NCBI GenBank assembly: GCA_964019135.1
Contig: OZ025257.1
Coordinates: 26,148,352-26,212,351, forward strand
Origin: Arenicola marina
Taxonomy: Eukaryota > Annelida > Polychaeta > Arenicolidae
Length of the DNA stretch: 64,000 bases
Direction of reading: 5' to 3'
The translations under genes were made by a program, and so were the position numbers. Each line of letters starts with the position of its first letter. The first letter of the stretch is position 1. Below the pieces are notes generated by a model. It searched no databases, had not been told where the DNA came from, and saw only the letters and a program-made list of their open reading frames with translations. This document shows, in pieces, positions 10,145 to 21,812 of the stretch.

Positions 10145-11255
10145 TTCCCTCACACTATATGGGTGACCCTCACACCTGTATGGGTGACCCTCACACCTAT
10201 ATTGGTGACCCTCACACCTATATGGGTGACCCTCATATATATGGGTGACCCTCATATATATGGGTGACCCTCATATATATGGGTGACCCTCACAACTAAA
10301 TGGGTGACCCTCACACCTATATGGGTGACCCTCACGCCTATATTGGTGGACCTCACAGATATATGGGTGACCCTCACGCCTCTATGGGTGACCCTCACAC
10401 CTATATAGGTGACCCTCATATATATGGGTGACCCTCACGCCTCTATGGGTGACCCTCACACCTATATAGGTGACCCTCATATATATGGGTGACCCTCATA
10501 TATATGGGTGACCCTCATATATATGGGTGACCCTCATATATATGGGTGACCCTCATATATATGGGTGACCCTCACACCTATATGGGTGACCCTCACACCT
10601 ATATGGGTGACTCTCACTACTATATGGGTGACCCTCACACCTATATGGGTGACCCTCACTACTATATGGGTGACCCTCATATATATGGGTGACCCTCACA
10701 CCTATATGGGTGACCCTCACACCTATATGGATGGTCATCACACCTATATGGGTGACCCTCACACCTATATGGGTGACCCTCACTACTATATGGATGACCC
10801 TCACGCCTATATGGGTGACCCTCACACCTATATAGGTGACCCTCATATATATGGGTGACCCTCATATATATGGGTGAACCTCATATATATGGGTGACCCT
10901 CATATACATGGGTGACCCTCATATATATAGGTGACCCTCATATATATGGATGACCGTCATATATATGGGTGACCCTCATATATATGGGTGACCCTCACAC
11001 CTATATGGGCGACCCTCACACCTATGTGGGTGACCCTCACATATATGGGTGACCCACACACCTATACGGGTGACCCTCACTACTATATGGGTGACCTTCA
11101 CACCTATATGGGTGACCCTCACACCTATATGGATGGTCCTCACACCTATATGGATGGTCCTCACACCTATATGGGTGACCCTCACACCTATATGGGTAAC
11201 CCTGACACCTATATGGGTGACCCTCACACCTATATGGTTGACCCTCACACATATA
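10145..11255 (+). repeat. 21-bp minisatellite (GGGTGACCCTCACACC), unit 2
   Basis: More than 50 units read CTATATGGGTGACCCTCACA plus one base. Variants are CATATATATGGGTGACCCT and CACTACTATATGGGTGACCC. Each unit contains GGGTGACCC, a 9-bp palindromic core, and many have an ATATAT core. Frames stay open on both strands because the unit is 21 bp; the threonine/isoleucine-rich and histidine/tyrosine-rich frames are repeat artefacts. Confidence 0.95.
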
Positions 11256-11488
11256 TTTGTGACCCTGGCACACAGGTGAGTGACCCCGAGAAAGATGTGT
11301 GCCCCACAAACATGTGTCATCCCCGCACAGATGTGTGATCCCGGCCCATACAAACGAGGCAACGGCACAGACACTAGGCGAGTTATCAGGTGTGGGGGCT
11401 AGGGCGTATCCGCATATCTCTTCCTCCGGCCGCGGGGCCATTGGTCAATTCTCCAGTCGTGCCCGCGTGCGTCTCGTGGTAAAATCAA

Positions 11489-11522
11489 GGATAGTGTATA
11501 ATGTACAGCGTATACACTATCC
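11489..11522. other. Perfect 12-bp hairpin flanked by direct repeats, unit 2
   Basis: The arms GGATAGTGTATA and TATACACTATCC are perfect inverted repeats around a 10-nt loop. A direct repeat TGGTAAAATC flanks the hairpin on both sides. It is conserved in unit 3 at 23962-23995. Confidence 0.8.
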
Positions 11523-11656
11523 ATGGTAAAATCCAAATGCACGACGGAGGCCGTGACCTATCTAGCGAGGAGCACTATCTGGCTTGTGTGAGTAATTTTG
11601 ACGGGGATACCCCGAGGGGCCTTTTGGCAAGAGAAGTTCCCTCCGCCTTCCCTCAC

Positions 11657-11829
11657 CAGGGGCGGATCTAGGAATTTGCCAGGGGGTGGGGGGTTGCTCT
11701 CTAAAAACTTGCGACCCGGGGGGGGGGATGCGCGGAGAAGCCGACTTTAACAGTGTATGTTCAGGATCCCAAGGGGAGGGGGTGGGGTGCAACCCCCGTA
11801 ACCCGCCCCCCCCCCTAGATCCGCCCCTG
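11657..11829. mobile_element. MITE-like element with perfect 15-bp TIRs, unit 2
   Basis: CAGGGGCGGATCTAG at 11657-11671 and CTAGATCCGCCCCTG at 11815-11829 are perfect terminal inverted repeats of a 173-bp non-coding element. Internal landmarks are AAAACTTGCGACC and AACAGTGTATGTTCAGGATC. A truncated, inverted copy is at 31650-31785. The element class is not assigned. Confidence 0.85.
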
Positions 11830-12424
11830 CTTACCACCATCCATCTTCCGGGCGTATCGTCCATGAGCCAAGGGCTGAAATGTCATCAATCCGCTCCATC
11901 TTTGCGCGCCAATTCTGCTAATGATTTTCAGTTAGGTACATGTTTGTAGGTAGTCTTCCAATGTGATAGGCTTGTCAGGTGTACAGCTTAAGAAACCTAC
12001 TTAATAGAGACCCGCTCCTTAAAACAAAAGCTATGGCGAGGCCACATAACGGGTGCATCATTTTTTATCAGGCACTATGGCGGCATTTCATGGTCGATAG
12101 ATACAGTGAATCGCGCGTGTTCTAGCTTTTAAAGTAGTTTCTGGAAAACTGAAAATAAAACTGCTTTTTAACGAAAAAAAGTAGTAAATAACTTTGATCA
12201 TTGTGAGAATCTTTTCTACTGATAAATCTTATAGATCTACGCATAAATCATGATCGAGAAAAATGACAGCACTTTTCTTGCAAAGTTTTCGCCATTGTGT
12301 ACTGACCGATAAGCAAACTCTGATATTTGGAACAAGACATTTTCCGTGATGCGTTCTGTCTTCATCATTAGTTACCGTCACTAATCACTAACAACGCGAT
12401 ACATTAATGTGCGAAATTTCAGTC
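11830..12424. other. Spacer, nothing recognised
   Basis: AT-rich non-coding sequence shared with unit 3 (24307-24914). Unit 3 has a short CTATAACATT-type insertion near 24,607. Confidence 0.5.
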
Positions 12425-13471
12425 CATGATGTTAGCACAGTTTCCTAAATGTAATAATGTCCAAAATCGAGCACTGAGTTTCTTTAATGGGTGTGCACAA
12501 GTTTGCACCAATAACAGCAATAAATGGGGACATGGGATGGATGCTACCTAGATACAGAAGATATTTATCAATGCTAAAATTATGGAATGTATTAATTACA
12601 ATGCCCGATTACCGACTCCCAAAAAGAATTTTCAATTGGGAATTGAGTCTAAACTGTAACGGTTGGTGCGCTAGGATAGGAAATATCTTGAGCGATATTG
12701 GACAGTCTCAGGTATTGAAACCCAGAGCCAGTGTAACATTGAAGTATCCCGTGAACGTTTAACTGATTTACAACAAGTTGAATGGCGTGCTGAGATAGAA
12801 ACTAAACCGAAATTGTGTACCTATGTTAAGCTTAAAGAGTGCTTTGGTACAGAGAAATATCTCGTGTTATTCCAACAAGCCGGAAAGATCACTCCTTGCA
12901 CAGCTGTGCTGTGGAGTTTTACCTATCGAAATAGAAACCGGGAGGTACAAATTAATGGTGGACCCCTCCACAGGAAGTACCGCAAACTGCGGCCTGAAGA
13001 ACGAATTTGTAGTCTTTGTTCCGTGGGAGAGATTGAAAACGACGTTCATTTTGTATGTGTTGTATATAGGTCATACAGAGAAACGTTGTACCAACCCGCA
13101 TTAAATGTCTATCATACGTTTAACCTCTTGGACAAAGAAGATCAATTTATATATATATGTTACTATATTGTTGGAAGTCTCTGACAACTTACCTATCAGC
13201 GGTATCGCATATCTTGAAAAATCGAGTGATGGTTATATGTTCTATATGTTTTGTCTTTCACGGTTAGCATGGTTATCTGCATATTATAATAATATTAGAT
13301 TAAGTGAGATTGCAAATGATGAGGATTATATTGGTCAATCATATTTAATTATACTGTTCAATTTGAAGTCACTTATAAGCCATGATGGCTGGGTGAGATG
13401 TATATTTCTGTTATTTGTGTTTTGCTGTATGTTGTATTATTGAACTCACAAGTGACTATAATTAACGAAAA

Positions 13472-13473
<2 letters not shown>
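12425..13473 (+). mobile_element. 5'-truncated LINE remnant (RT C-terminal part), unit 2
   Basis: Frames encode NVQNRALSFF, then MGVHKFAP with NGDMGWMLPRYRRYL, then PIEIETGRYKLMVDP and ERICSLC, in shifted frames. This is the region after the RT domain of I/Nimb-like LINEs, ending in a zinc-finger-like C-x2-C...H motif. At least three frameshifts are present, for example near 12,487, 12,770 and 13,000. The RT and endonuclease parts are absent. The 3' end runs into a CTAT repeat. The orthologous copy at 24915-25963 shows it was inserted before the duplication. Confidence 0.75.
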
Positions 13474-13526
<53 letters not shown>

Positions 13527-13565
13527 ATATCTATCTATCTATTTATCTATCCATCTATCTATATA
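13474..13565 (+). repeat. CTAT microsatellite, unit 2
   Basis: About 20 CTAT units with a few interruptions at the 3' end of the LINE remnant. It is longer in unit 3 (25962-26085). It is probably the LINE tail or grew from it. Confidence 0.9.
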
Positions 13566-13689
13566 ACCTATGTCTATTTCTATGTCAATCTTATCTCCTG
13601 GTACTCTCTGTTCCTCCTGTCCCTCTCCTGGTACTCAACTTCCGTCATTATCCTCCGCTGAAACCCCTATTCCCTCTTTGTCCTCTCTT

Positions 13690-14070
13690 GGTACTCCCTT
13701 TTCCTCCTTACCCACTCCTGTCACTGTCATTTCCTCCTTACCCACTCCTGTCACTATCATTTCCTCCTTACCCACTCCTGTCACTGTCATTTCCTCCTTA
13801 CCCACTCCTGTCACTGTCATTTCCTCCGTACCCACTCCTGTCACTGTCATTTGCTCCTTACCCACTCCTGTCACTGTCATTTCCTCCTTACCCACTCATG
13901 TCACTATCATTTCCTCCTTACCCACTCCTGTCACTGGCATTTCCTCCTTACCCACTCCTGTCACTGTCATTTCCTCCTTACCCACTCCTGTCACTGTCAT
14001 TTCCTCCTTACCCACTCCTGTCACTGTCATTACCTCCTTACCCACTCCTGTCACTGTCACTTTCTCCTTA
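13690..14070 (-). repeat. 30-bp minisatellite, unit 2 (about 12 units)
   Basis: On the - strand, units contain GACAGTGACAGGAGTGGGTA then AGGAGGAAAT. Each has TGGGTAAGG, a splice-donor-like site on the - strand. The unit is 30 bp, so frames are open in several phases. The unit 3 copy is at 26215-26590. Confidence 0.95.
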
Positions 14071-14271
14071 CCCAGTCCTGTCAGTCCTGTTCAACATTGT
14101 CACAGCCGAACGCACAATTTCACTTCGAGCTCGATCGGACATGATGTCTTTCGTAGCGACACCTTCCGCGGTGCGGCGAACCGAGGACTGGAGAAACAGT
14201 TCGCTGGGAACCAGCCTGTCAAAAAAGCTAAGGGTGCTTTCCAGCCTTGCAATACAACACAGCATATCCAT
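14068..14271 (-). CDS. Possible - strand first exon, unit 2 (weak)
   Basis: A 67-codon open frame starts MDMLCCIARLESTLSFFDRL and ends ...MLNRTDRTG, followed by GGTAAGG, a good donor. CTATAAA lies just before the ATG. The predicted segment is helix-prone. It is conserved without a break at 26588-26791, but that duplication is too recent to prove selection. No family is recognised and no downstream exon was found, so it may be chance. Confidence 0.2.
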   Translation of the reverse strand: MDMLCCIARLESTLSFFDRLVPSELFLQSSVRRTAEGVATKDIMSDRARSEIVRSAVTMLNRTDRTG

Positions 14272-14703
14272 TTATAGAGGGGCGGGAATACCTTTATAGA
14301 TCGTTATCCGCACAATTCCTAGTTCAACGCGAAGATTGGACGATACCTATTGACCTAAGTCAATGATCTGTTATTCAACCTGTCTGTGCTTACATTCTCA
14401 TTCGGGCGAATATCATATCGCTTATCACCCCCACCCCCACTGTACCTCAAGGAGCTGGGGGTGGCCGAGACTGATGGGTATGGTGGGGGTGGAGGCGGGA
14501 GGCGGGAGGCGGGAAGAGGTAGGTGGGCTAGTGATTTTTCCCGGTTGGCACTAATGTTGTAGACAGGGAAACGCCGACACACACTTCCCTTGCATCAGTA
14601 GATATATTGATTTTTTTTTTAAAAAGCCTGTTTCCAAAAAAATCTGGAGATTGTCGGTATTAACAGACGTTGGAAGGAGGGGGGGGCGTCTATGGGTTAG
14701 GTC

Positions 14704-14890
14704 CAGGGGCGGATCCAGAAAATCTGGAGAGGGGGTGCCGGTTTCAGGGTCGGATCTAGATATGCTGGATGGGGGTTGGTGGGCGCTTTTGGTTTTCATG
14801 TGTGAAATTAAATTCGGCCCTAAAAGGGGGGGGGGGCGGGGCCCGGTCGGCTACCACCCCCCCCCCCCCCACCCCCTGGCCCCGCCCCTG
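14704..14890. mobile_element. G/C-rich TIR element, unit 2/3 copy
   Basis: It starts CAGGGGCGGATCCAG and ends CCCCGCCCCTG. Inside are GGTTTCAGGGTCGGATCTAG and ATATGCTGG. Orthologues are at 2530-2749 and 27226-27413; 38707-38895 is an inverted relative with perfect ends. Confidence 0.75.
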
Positions 14891-15471
14891 GCCATCATTG
14901 CAACATTTTTAACATATTGTGTATCTATCAAAACAATCGAATGCCACATAATTTCAATTATTGGTCACTGTTTATGATTAATTTCCAGTAATATGCGTCA
15001 GTGGACTTGGATCTATTCGGTAAAAAATAATACTATGCATGCACATTGAAATGCACCAAATGAAATCACTTATTTACAATCACTGTCATGTTTGACTCCA
15101 GGCTTACCTGCCTAATAGCACACCACAACGACATTGCCGCCTGTCATTCGCTTGAATTGTACGACATACATAAGAAATACATGCAGTTTACAAGCGATTA
15201 ACAATATCGATTAATCAATACTTTCGTAGCAGTATGATTTTATGATTGCATAAGACGTACCCGTCGACCCATTAACATCTCCGACTGAATTCGAGGGGAA
15301 TGTGAAAGCTCGCGCATGGTAAATTGATCAAGTAATGTGCCGAGCGAATACGCCTTTATTGGGACATCAAAAATATAGATTTATCTTCGTCAAACCAAAA
15401 ACCAACGCGTGTCTAATTGTATCATTGATTATCGTCCAAAGTTCAGCTCGTTTGGTTGGTCTGAGAAACTT

Positions 15472-15477
15472 TATATA
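15472..15477 (+). promoter_or_regulatory. TATA box candidate, VWD unit 3
   Basis: TATATA within CTTTATATACAGG, 82 bp before the ATG at 15554, as in unit 2. Confidence 0.5.
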
Positions 15478-15553
15478 CAGGTCCTGGACATACCACTGAT
15501 CATGTCTACCTGGAGGAGCTTCACAGAGGACACAGACAAGAAACAGAAAGGAA

Positions 15554-18500
15554 ATGGGTTCTTCCAAGGCGCTGTTGGGGCTCATCGTGGCCGTGGCCAT
15601 CACCGGTAAGTTCAACCCGGGGAACTCACCTTGACTTAAAGTGATTGCAGCTCCTATGTCCTAACCAACTTTAAGATATTATACTATAGAATATTTATTG
15701 CACAAACATGTTACAAATAGACATAATAATGCGTTTATAAAATAGACAAAAAACAGTCTAAATAAACCCTTCAGCCAGAGGCGATCATTCGACGTTTCGT
15801 GAGGTAAATGTTGGTTCTCCTTTGAAGAGCGGGTACGCTGTACGCATGAGATGGGGCGGTCATAGCCTACTATTTCTTTTGTTAAAACCTCCGTTACAAA
15901 AGGTCTCACGTTAAAACGCTATTCCATCAATTATGAATTCAACTCTTCGAACAGCTACGGTTTCTTAAACATACCAAATCATCTAAATATGTATATACAT
16001 CGGTTAATATTTAACAATTAAACCGGAACCTGCAACTATGCACTGTTATACGAATCTGGTGGGGGTGGGGGTTCCGCGGGTGCCCCTTGATGCCTGAGGG
16101 AGCGTACATTGGTGATGAAAAATATACCCCTATAGAACGGATATTTGAAGACTTGCGACGGGGGGGGGGCAGAGCCTGCTCTGAAACTGTGCGAAAAAAT
16201 ACTCCTTCCGAGCGGATGTTGGCTGTAAAACGCCCCGGCCGAGCGGATTTTGGCGGTGAAAAAGGGGGGGGAAGTTTTACCGCGGAACCCCCCCGCCCAC
16301 AGCAATGTATTAAGTCCCCCCCGGGCTATGATACTTGGCACGAAAATTACGGCTTTGATCGTTTCGAATTGATGGTCAAATTTGTACAGATTTCGCAACT
16401 TTAACGTGCCACACTTAATATAATACAAGCCATATAATTTGCACAACCACCTAGATTGCTTCACTATCTACTCTTCTGCGAGTATATTGTGTTACTGTAC
16501 ATTTACCAATTAATGTACCCAGAAGCTGGCATGTAAAGCTTGAGCATCCGCTCCTCCCAAAAGTACTTCATGTGACGTTATGTACATTTTGTTACCTCGT
16601 TTTGAATGCTTAGTTTAGGGCGTCTTGGAGGAAACTGCTGGAAACTGCTGTTGTTTTTTTGCAACCATTCGTACCTAGAGCTAGCCGACTTATAAAAGTC
16701 ATGTTATGGCTCAATATGTTAAGGTGTTCAGATTATATAAAAACCGTTATGCATCTTCTTTATTTTCAGCGGGCACACTGGCCGAACCAAAAGAGTGTCG
16801 TAATTTAGATAATTATATTTTCACTTACGATGGGACGTTCAACCCTTTCGGTGCCGGTCACAAGTATCTGCTGAGCTCCTACCCTGGAGCCACCCCGGCC
16901 GACCAGTGCAAGGTGAGCGTCCTGTCAGTAATGTGTTACTGCACCGTCATTGTTCTGGGGTGGACCCAGGAGGGAGGGGGAGGGGGAGGGGCAGGCTCTG
17001 AACAGGGGGATCCACCATTTTTTTTACGACCGGGGGGGGGTTGGTCCACTGGGAGGGTGGGGGAGGGTTGCACGCCGCCTCAGATAGCGTTCTTCCTCAA
17101 AAAAGGGGGAGGTGGGGGGGGGCGCCTTGGACGACCTAAATTTTGCATTGAAAAACGGCATTCTTAATCAAAAAGGGGCGGGGGCCCGGACCCCTGGACC
17201 ACCCCCCCTCCTGCGGATCTGCCCTGGATTTTTTTTTCTTTTCGATATGGCTTGATTGTGGTTTGACTGTCACAGGTCGTTAGGTCAGATACACACTTGG
17301 CTACCTCCCACAATTGAGAGAGGAGGAGTGTATTAAATCAATAGCGCTCTCTAGACACCATCGATTATAGAGATGGTTTCTGTAGCTGAAGAACGCAGAC
17401 ATATGCAGGTCCAAACTCAATCCATGCAGGTTCAAATTCAACCCATGCAGGTCCAAACTCAACCCATGCAGGTCCAAACTCAACCCATGCAGATCCAAAC
17501 TCAACCCATGAAGGTCCAAACTCAACCCATGCAGGTCCAAACTCAACCCATGCAGATCCAAACTCAACCCATGAAGGTCCAAACGCAACCCATGCAGGTC
17601 CAAACTCAACCCATGCAGGTCCAAACTCAACCCATGCAGGCCTAAATTCGACCCATGCAGGCATAAATGCTAAACCATGTAGGCCAAAACCAAACGAGAA
17701 TTAAATACTTAAAAGGTATCTTTTCACATTACTCCTGAAACGAGTGTGATCGCTTTCCATTTGTCTTTGACTTATCACATTTTGTTTCTCACCCAACTCT
17801 GTATAATAGATCCGCAGCTTAGTTCATGTGTTACTAAGTATATGGCCCAAAACACCAATCTGCCCAGTTAGTTTGCGTAGACGTCAGTCAGATAGCGACA
17901 CAATGTTGACGTATCTCAGTGATTACACGGGAAGCATACCCCAGGAGGACGGTGTTTATATAGTGATTTTTCTGCGCCAGTTCTATGCCAGTCCTGGAGG
18001 ACTGACGGTGTTTATCTAGGGATTTTTCTATGCCAGTTCTATGCCAGTCCTGAAGGACTGACGGTGTTTATATAGGGATTTTTCTATGCCAGTTCTATGC
18101 CAGTCCTGGAGGACTGACGGTGTTTATATAGGGATTTTTCTATGCCAGTTCTATGCCAGTCCTGGAGGACTAACGGTGTTTATATAGTGATTTTTCTATG
18201 CCAGTCCTGGAGGACTTGCGGTGTTTATATAGGGATTTTTCTATGCCAGTTCTATGCCAGTCCTGAAGGATTTACGGTGTTCATATAGCGATTTTTCTAT
18301 GCCAGTTCTATGCCAGTCCTGGAGGACTGACGGTGTTTATATAGTTATTTTTCTATGCCAGTCCTGGAGGACTTACGGTGTTTATACAGTGATTTTTCTG
18401 TGCCAGTTCTATGCCAGTCCTGGAGGACTTACGGTGTTTATATAGTGATTTTTCGGTGCCAGTTTATATTTTATTACTGCAATGAATATTTCTACCTTGA

Positions 18501-21150
18501 TTCAGTTCCAAGTTCGGATGGACACAACAGAAGGCCCATTGAACACCCCGGTTCTCGACTGGATTGGAATCGCGTTCGGGGTCCATAAGAATAATGAAAA
18601 CAAGTTTGAGCGAAACATGAGAGTGTCCAGGGCCCCTGGAGTGGTTGAGTTGCGAGGTCGCGGCTTATCGGTAAGCAACAGGGAGTGGTTGAGTTGAGGG
18701 GTCGCATCTTATCGGTAAGTAACAGGGAGCGGTTGAGTTGAGAGGTCGGAACTTATCGGTAAGTAACAGGGAGTGGTTGAGGTGAGAGGTCGCGGCTTAT
18801 TGGTAAGTAACAGGGAGTGGTTGAGTTGAGGGGTCGAAGCTTATCGGTAAGCAACAGGGAGTGGTTGAGTTGAGAGGTCGCGGCTTATCGGTAAGTAACA
18901 GGGAGTGGTTGAGGTGAGAGGTCGCGGCTTATCGGTAAGCAACAGGGAGAGGTTGAGGTGAGAGGTCGCGGCTTATCGGTAAGCAACAGGGAGTGGTTGA
19001 GTTGAGAGATCGCGGCTTATCGGTAAGTAACAGGGAGTGGTTGAGGTGAGAGGTCGCGGCTTATCGGTAAGTAACAGGGAGTGGTTGAGGTGAGAGGTCG
19101 CGGCTTATCGGTAAGCAACAGGGAGTGGTTGAGGTGAGAGGTCACGGCTTATCGGTAAGTAACAGGGAGTGGTTGAGGTGAGAGGTCGCGGCTTACCGAT
19201 AAGCAACATAGAGGGGTTGAGGTGAGTGGTCGCGACTTACCGGTAAGCAACAGGGAGTGGTTGAGTTGAGGGGTCGCATCTTATCGGTAAGTAACAGGGA
19301 GCGGTTGAGTTGAGAGGTCGGAACTTATCGGTAAGTAACAGGGAGTGGTTGAGGTGAGAGGTCGCGGCTTATTGGTAAGTAACAGGGAGTGGTTGAGTTG
19401 AGGGGTCGAAGCTTATCGGTAAGCAACAGGGAGTGGTTGAGTTGAGAGGTCGCGGCTTATCGGTAAGTAACAGGGAGTGGTTGAGGTGAGAGGTCGCGGC
19501 TTATCGGTAAGCAACAGGGAGAGGTTGAGGTGAGAGGTCGCGGCTTATCGGTAAGCAACAGGGAGTGGTTGAGTTGAGAGATCGCGGCTTATCGGTAAGT
19601 AACAGGGAGTGGTTGAGGTGAGAGGTCGCGGCTTATCGGTAAGTAACAGGGAGTGGTTGAGGTGAGAGGTCGCGGCTTATCGGTAAGCAACAGGGAGTGG
19701 TTGAGGTGAGAGGTCACGGCTTATCGGTAAGTAACAGGGAGTGGTTGAGGTGAGAGGTCGCGGCTTATCGGTAAGCAACAGGGAGTGGTTGAGGTGAGAG
19801 ATCGCGGCTTATCGGTAAGCAACAGGGAGTGGTTGAGTTGAGAGGTCGCGGCTTATCGGTAAGCAACAGGGAGTGGTGGAGGTGAGAGGTCGCGGCTTAT
19901 CGGTAAGTAACAGGGAGGGTTTAAGGTGAGAGGTCGTGGCTTATCGGTAAGTAACAAGGAGTGGTTGAGTTGAGAGGTCGCGGCTTATCAGTAAGCAACA
20001 GGGGGTGGTGGAGGTGAGAGGTCGCGGCTTATCGGTAAGTAACAGGGAGTGGTTGAGGTGAGAGGTCGCGGTTTATCGGTAAGTAACAGGGAGGGTTTAA
20101 GGTGAGAGCTCGTGGCTTATCGGTAAGTAACAGGGACTGGTTGAGGTGAGAGATCGCGGCTTATCGGTAAGCAACAGGGAGTGGTTGAGTTGAGAGGTCG
20201 CGGCATATCGGTAAGTAACAGGGAGTGGTTGAGGTGAGAGGTCGCGGCTTATCTGTAAGTAACAGGGAGTGGTTGAGGTGAGAGGTCGCGGTTTATCGGT
20301 AAGTAACAGGGAGGGTTTAAGGTGAGAGCTCGTGGCTTATCGGTAAGTAACAGGGACTGGTTGAGGTGAGAGATCGCGGCTTATCGGTAAGCAACAGGGA
20401 GTGGTTGAGTTGAGAGGTCGCGGCATATCGGTAAGTAACAGGGAGGGGTTGAGGTGAGAGGTCGCGGCTTATCGGTAAGTAACAGGGAGGGGTTGAGGTG
20501 AGAGGTCGCGGCTTATTGGTAAGCGACAGAGAGTGGTTGAGTTGATACGTCGTGTGTTTCACTATCTGCTGATACTTCCTTTCTTCTCCCGATATAATGT
20601 ACAAGATTATGTGTTAATGCTTCTCAAGTCCCACGCGATTGATGTGACATTAATGCAAATGGAGCCACCATATGTCCTGATATGAAACCACATTGTTGTC
20701 TCGTGCTTTCTGGGGGGTAGGGCGGCTCGTCACGTGAAGTTTATTGGCCCAAGTACCCTTAATTGTGTGCGCAAAAGCGGCCCAAAACCCAAAGTCGTTA
20801 ATTGTTGGTCCTTTTGTTTCTTTCCTTCTCTCTTTCTTTCACAGCCCACGCCGATTGGTTGCGGAAGCTACGCGGGGGCCTGGAACCCCGAGGAGTGGGT
20901 CTTTGATTACGATGTGTGCACATCGGAATATCACCACTTTGTGTTGGCCGTGCCGGAGCTTGGCTGTGAGGTCCTTATTGAATACCAGGAGGACGACACA
21001 TCACCCGACTTCGACACAGTTGTGATAACGACGGCCTTCCATCATGGCCAGCTGCTCGGGATGTGCGGCGACGCCGACGGCGACTCATCCAATGATGGCG
21101 ACTTCTGCCCTCAAGACACCGGCAACGTCGCCGTCGACTGCATCGACTAG
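15554..21150 (+). CDS. Small secreted single-VWD-domain protein, unit 3 (three exons)
   Basis: Exons: 15554-15605, 16770-16912 and 20845-21150, giving 166 aa. Exon 1 encodes signal peptide MGSSKALLGLIVAVAIT and ends in phase 1 (donor GTAAGT). Exon 2 is six bases shorter than in unit 2: RNFASGSYIF becomes RNLDNYIF, in frame. The VWD start YDGTFNPFGAGHKYLLSSYP is unchanged. Exon 3 has GQLLGMCGDADGDSSNDGDF and ends CID. The same eight cysteines are kept. Intron 1 is 1,164 bp and intron 2 is 3,932 bp; the latter is longer than in unit 2 because its minisatellites have more units. Near-identity with unit 2 in introns and flanks points to recent duplication. Role unknown beyond a secreted VWD-like protein. 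Confidence 0.82.
16042..16335 (+). mobile_element. G/C-rich element family B, intron 1 of unit 3
   Basis: Orthologous to 4040-4335, with shorter poly-G tracts. Confidence 0.6.
16960..17228. mobile_element. G/C-rich TIR-like element in intron 2 of unit 3
   Basis: Orthologous to 4988-5263, with about 30 bp less sequence between exon 2 and the element. Confidence 0.5.
17398..17675 (+). repeat. 21-bp minisatellite in intron 2, unit 3 (about 13 units)
   Basis: Same unit as 5434-5650 with about three extra copies. This indicates copy-number change after the gene duplication. Confidence 0.95.
17949..18470 (+). repeat. 56-bp minisatellite in intron 2, unit 3
   Basis: Same family as 5917-6330, with about two more units. 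Confidence 0.93.
18637..20548 (+). repeat. 44-bp minisatellite in intron 2, unit 3 (about 43 units)
   Basis: It is longer than the unit 2 array. A block of about 600 bp, from about 18,690, recurs from about 19,260, a higher-order duplication of many 44-bp units. A second block from about 20,040 repeats from about 20,230. Each unit carries the GGTAAGT/GGTAAGC donor-like site in the sense direction. Confidence 0.96.
20646..20736 (+). promoter_or_regulatory. Octamer and E-box block before exon 3, unit 3
   Basis: ATGCAAAT at 20653-20660 and CACGTG at 20731-20736, as in units 1 and 2. Confidence 0.35.
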
Positions 21151-21370
21151 GGCAACCAGCAAAGCCGGTGTGACGACGTGGAATGACCCATGTGACGTCA
21201 CGGCTCTAGACCCATATATGAAATGCTGCATCGATCCTGCGCCGGATGTGACGCCACTGGAGCCGCGAGCCATGTGACCTAGCCGAAGGTCCCAAGACGT
21301 CCTGAACTACATATTGTATGGCCGGTGCATCTCTTAGATTAGTCGCAATAAAATTCAACATTAGACGGCA
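21151..21370 (+). promoter_or_regulatory. 3' UTR with CRE palindrome and poly(A) signal, unit 3
   Basis: TGACGTCA at 21193-21200 is intact. The second site is altered to TGACGCCA near 21,248. AATAAA is at 21347-21352. Confidence 0.6.
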
Positions 21371-21631
21371 ATGAGATTCGTTGACTGGTTGTTTTGCCTG
21401 CAAAGGCAATGTTGGCGATTGCCAAAGGCTGATGGTGGGGTCTATATATAAAGCCAACTGTTGGTGCCTGGGCGTATACTAATTATGGAAAATATCATCG
21501 TTTAAATAATTCTCCAGTAATTGTATGGTGTGACACTGGAGGTGGCTACAATCAATCGCGATCAGTCGCAAATTTGTGTGATTTCAGTGCGATGTGACGA
21601 CTCATGGGCAAAGCTCTTAGAAAATAGGCAG

Positions 21632-21812
21632 TGGGGTGGCGGGGGATGGGGTGGGCAGTTGCGATGGGGGATGGGGTTGGGGAGTTGCGGTGGGTGATGG
21701 GGTGGGCAGTTGCGATGGGCAATGGGGTTGAATGTTGCAGTGGGTGATGGGGTTGGAAGTTGCGGTGGGGGATCGGGTGGGGAATTGCGACGGGGGATTA
21801 GGTGGGGAGGCG
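21632..21812 (+). repeat. 25-bp G-rich minisatellite, unit 3 copy
   Basis: Nearly identical to 9135-9320. Confidence 0.85.

Noticed and set aside
10145-11255. CRISPR-like regular repeats
   Set aside because: Units are directly contiguous without unique spacers, and the genome is eukaryotic.
10145-11374. Frames rich in histidine/tyrosine or threonine/isoleucine across the 21-bp array
   Set aside because: Artefact of a repeat unit divisible by three, open on both strands.
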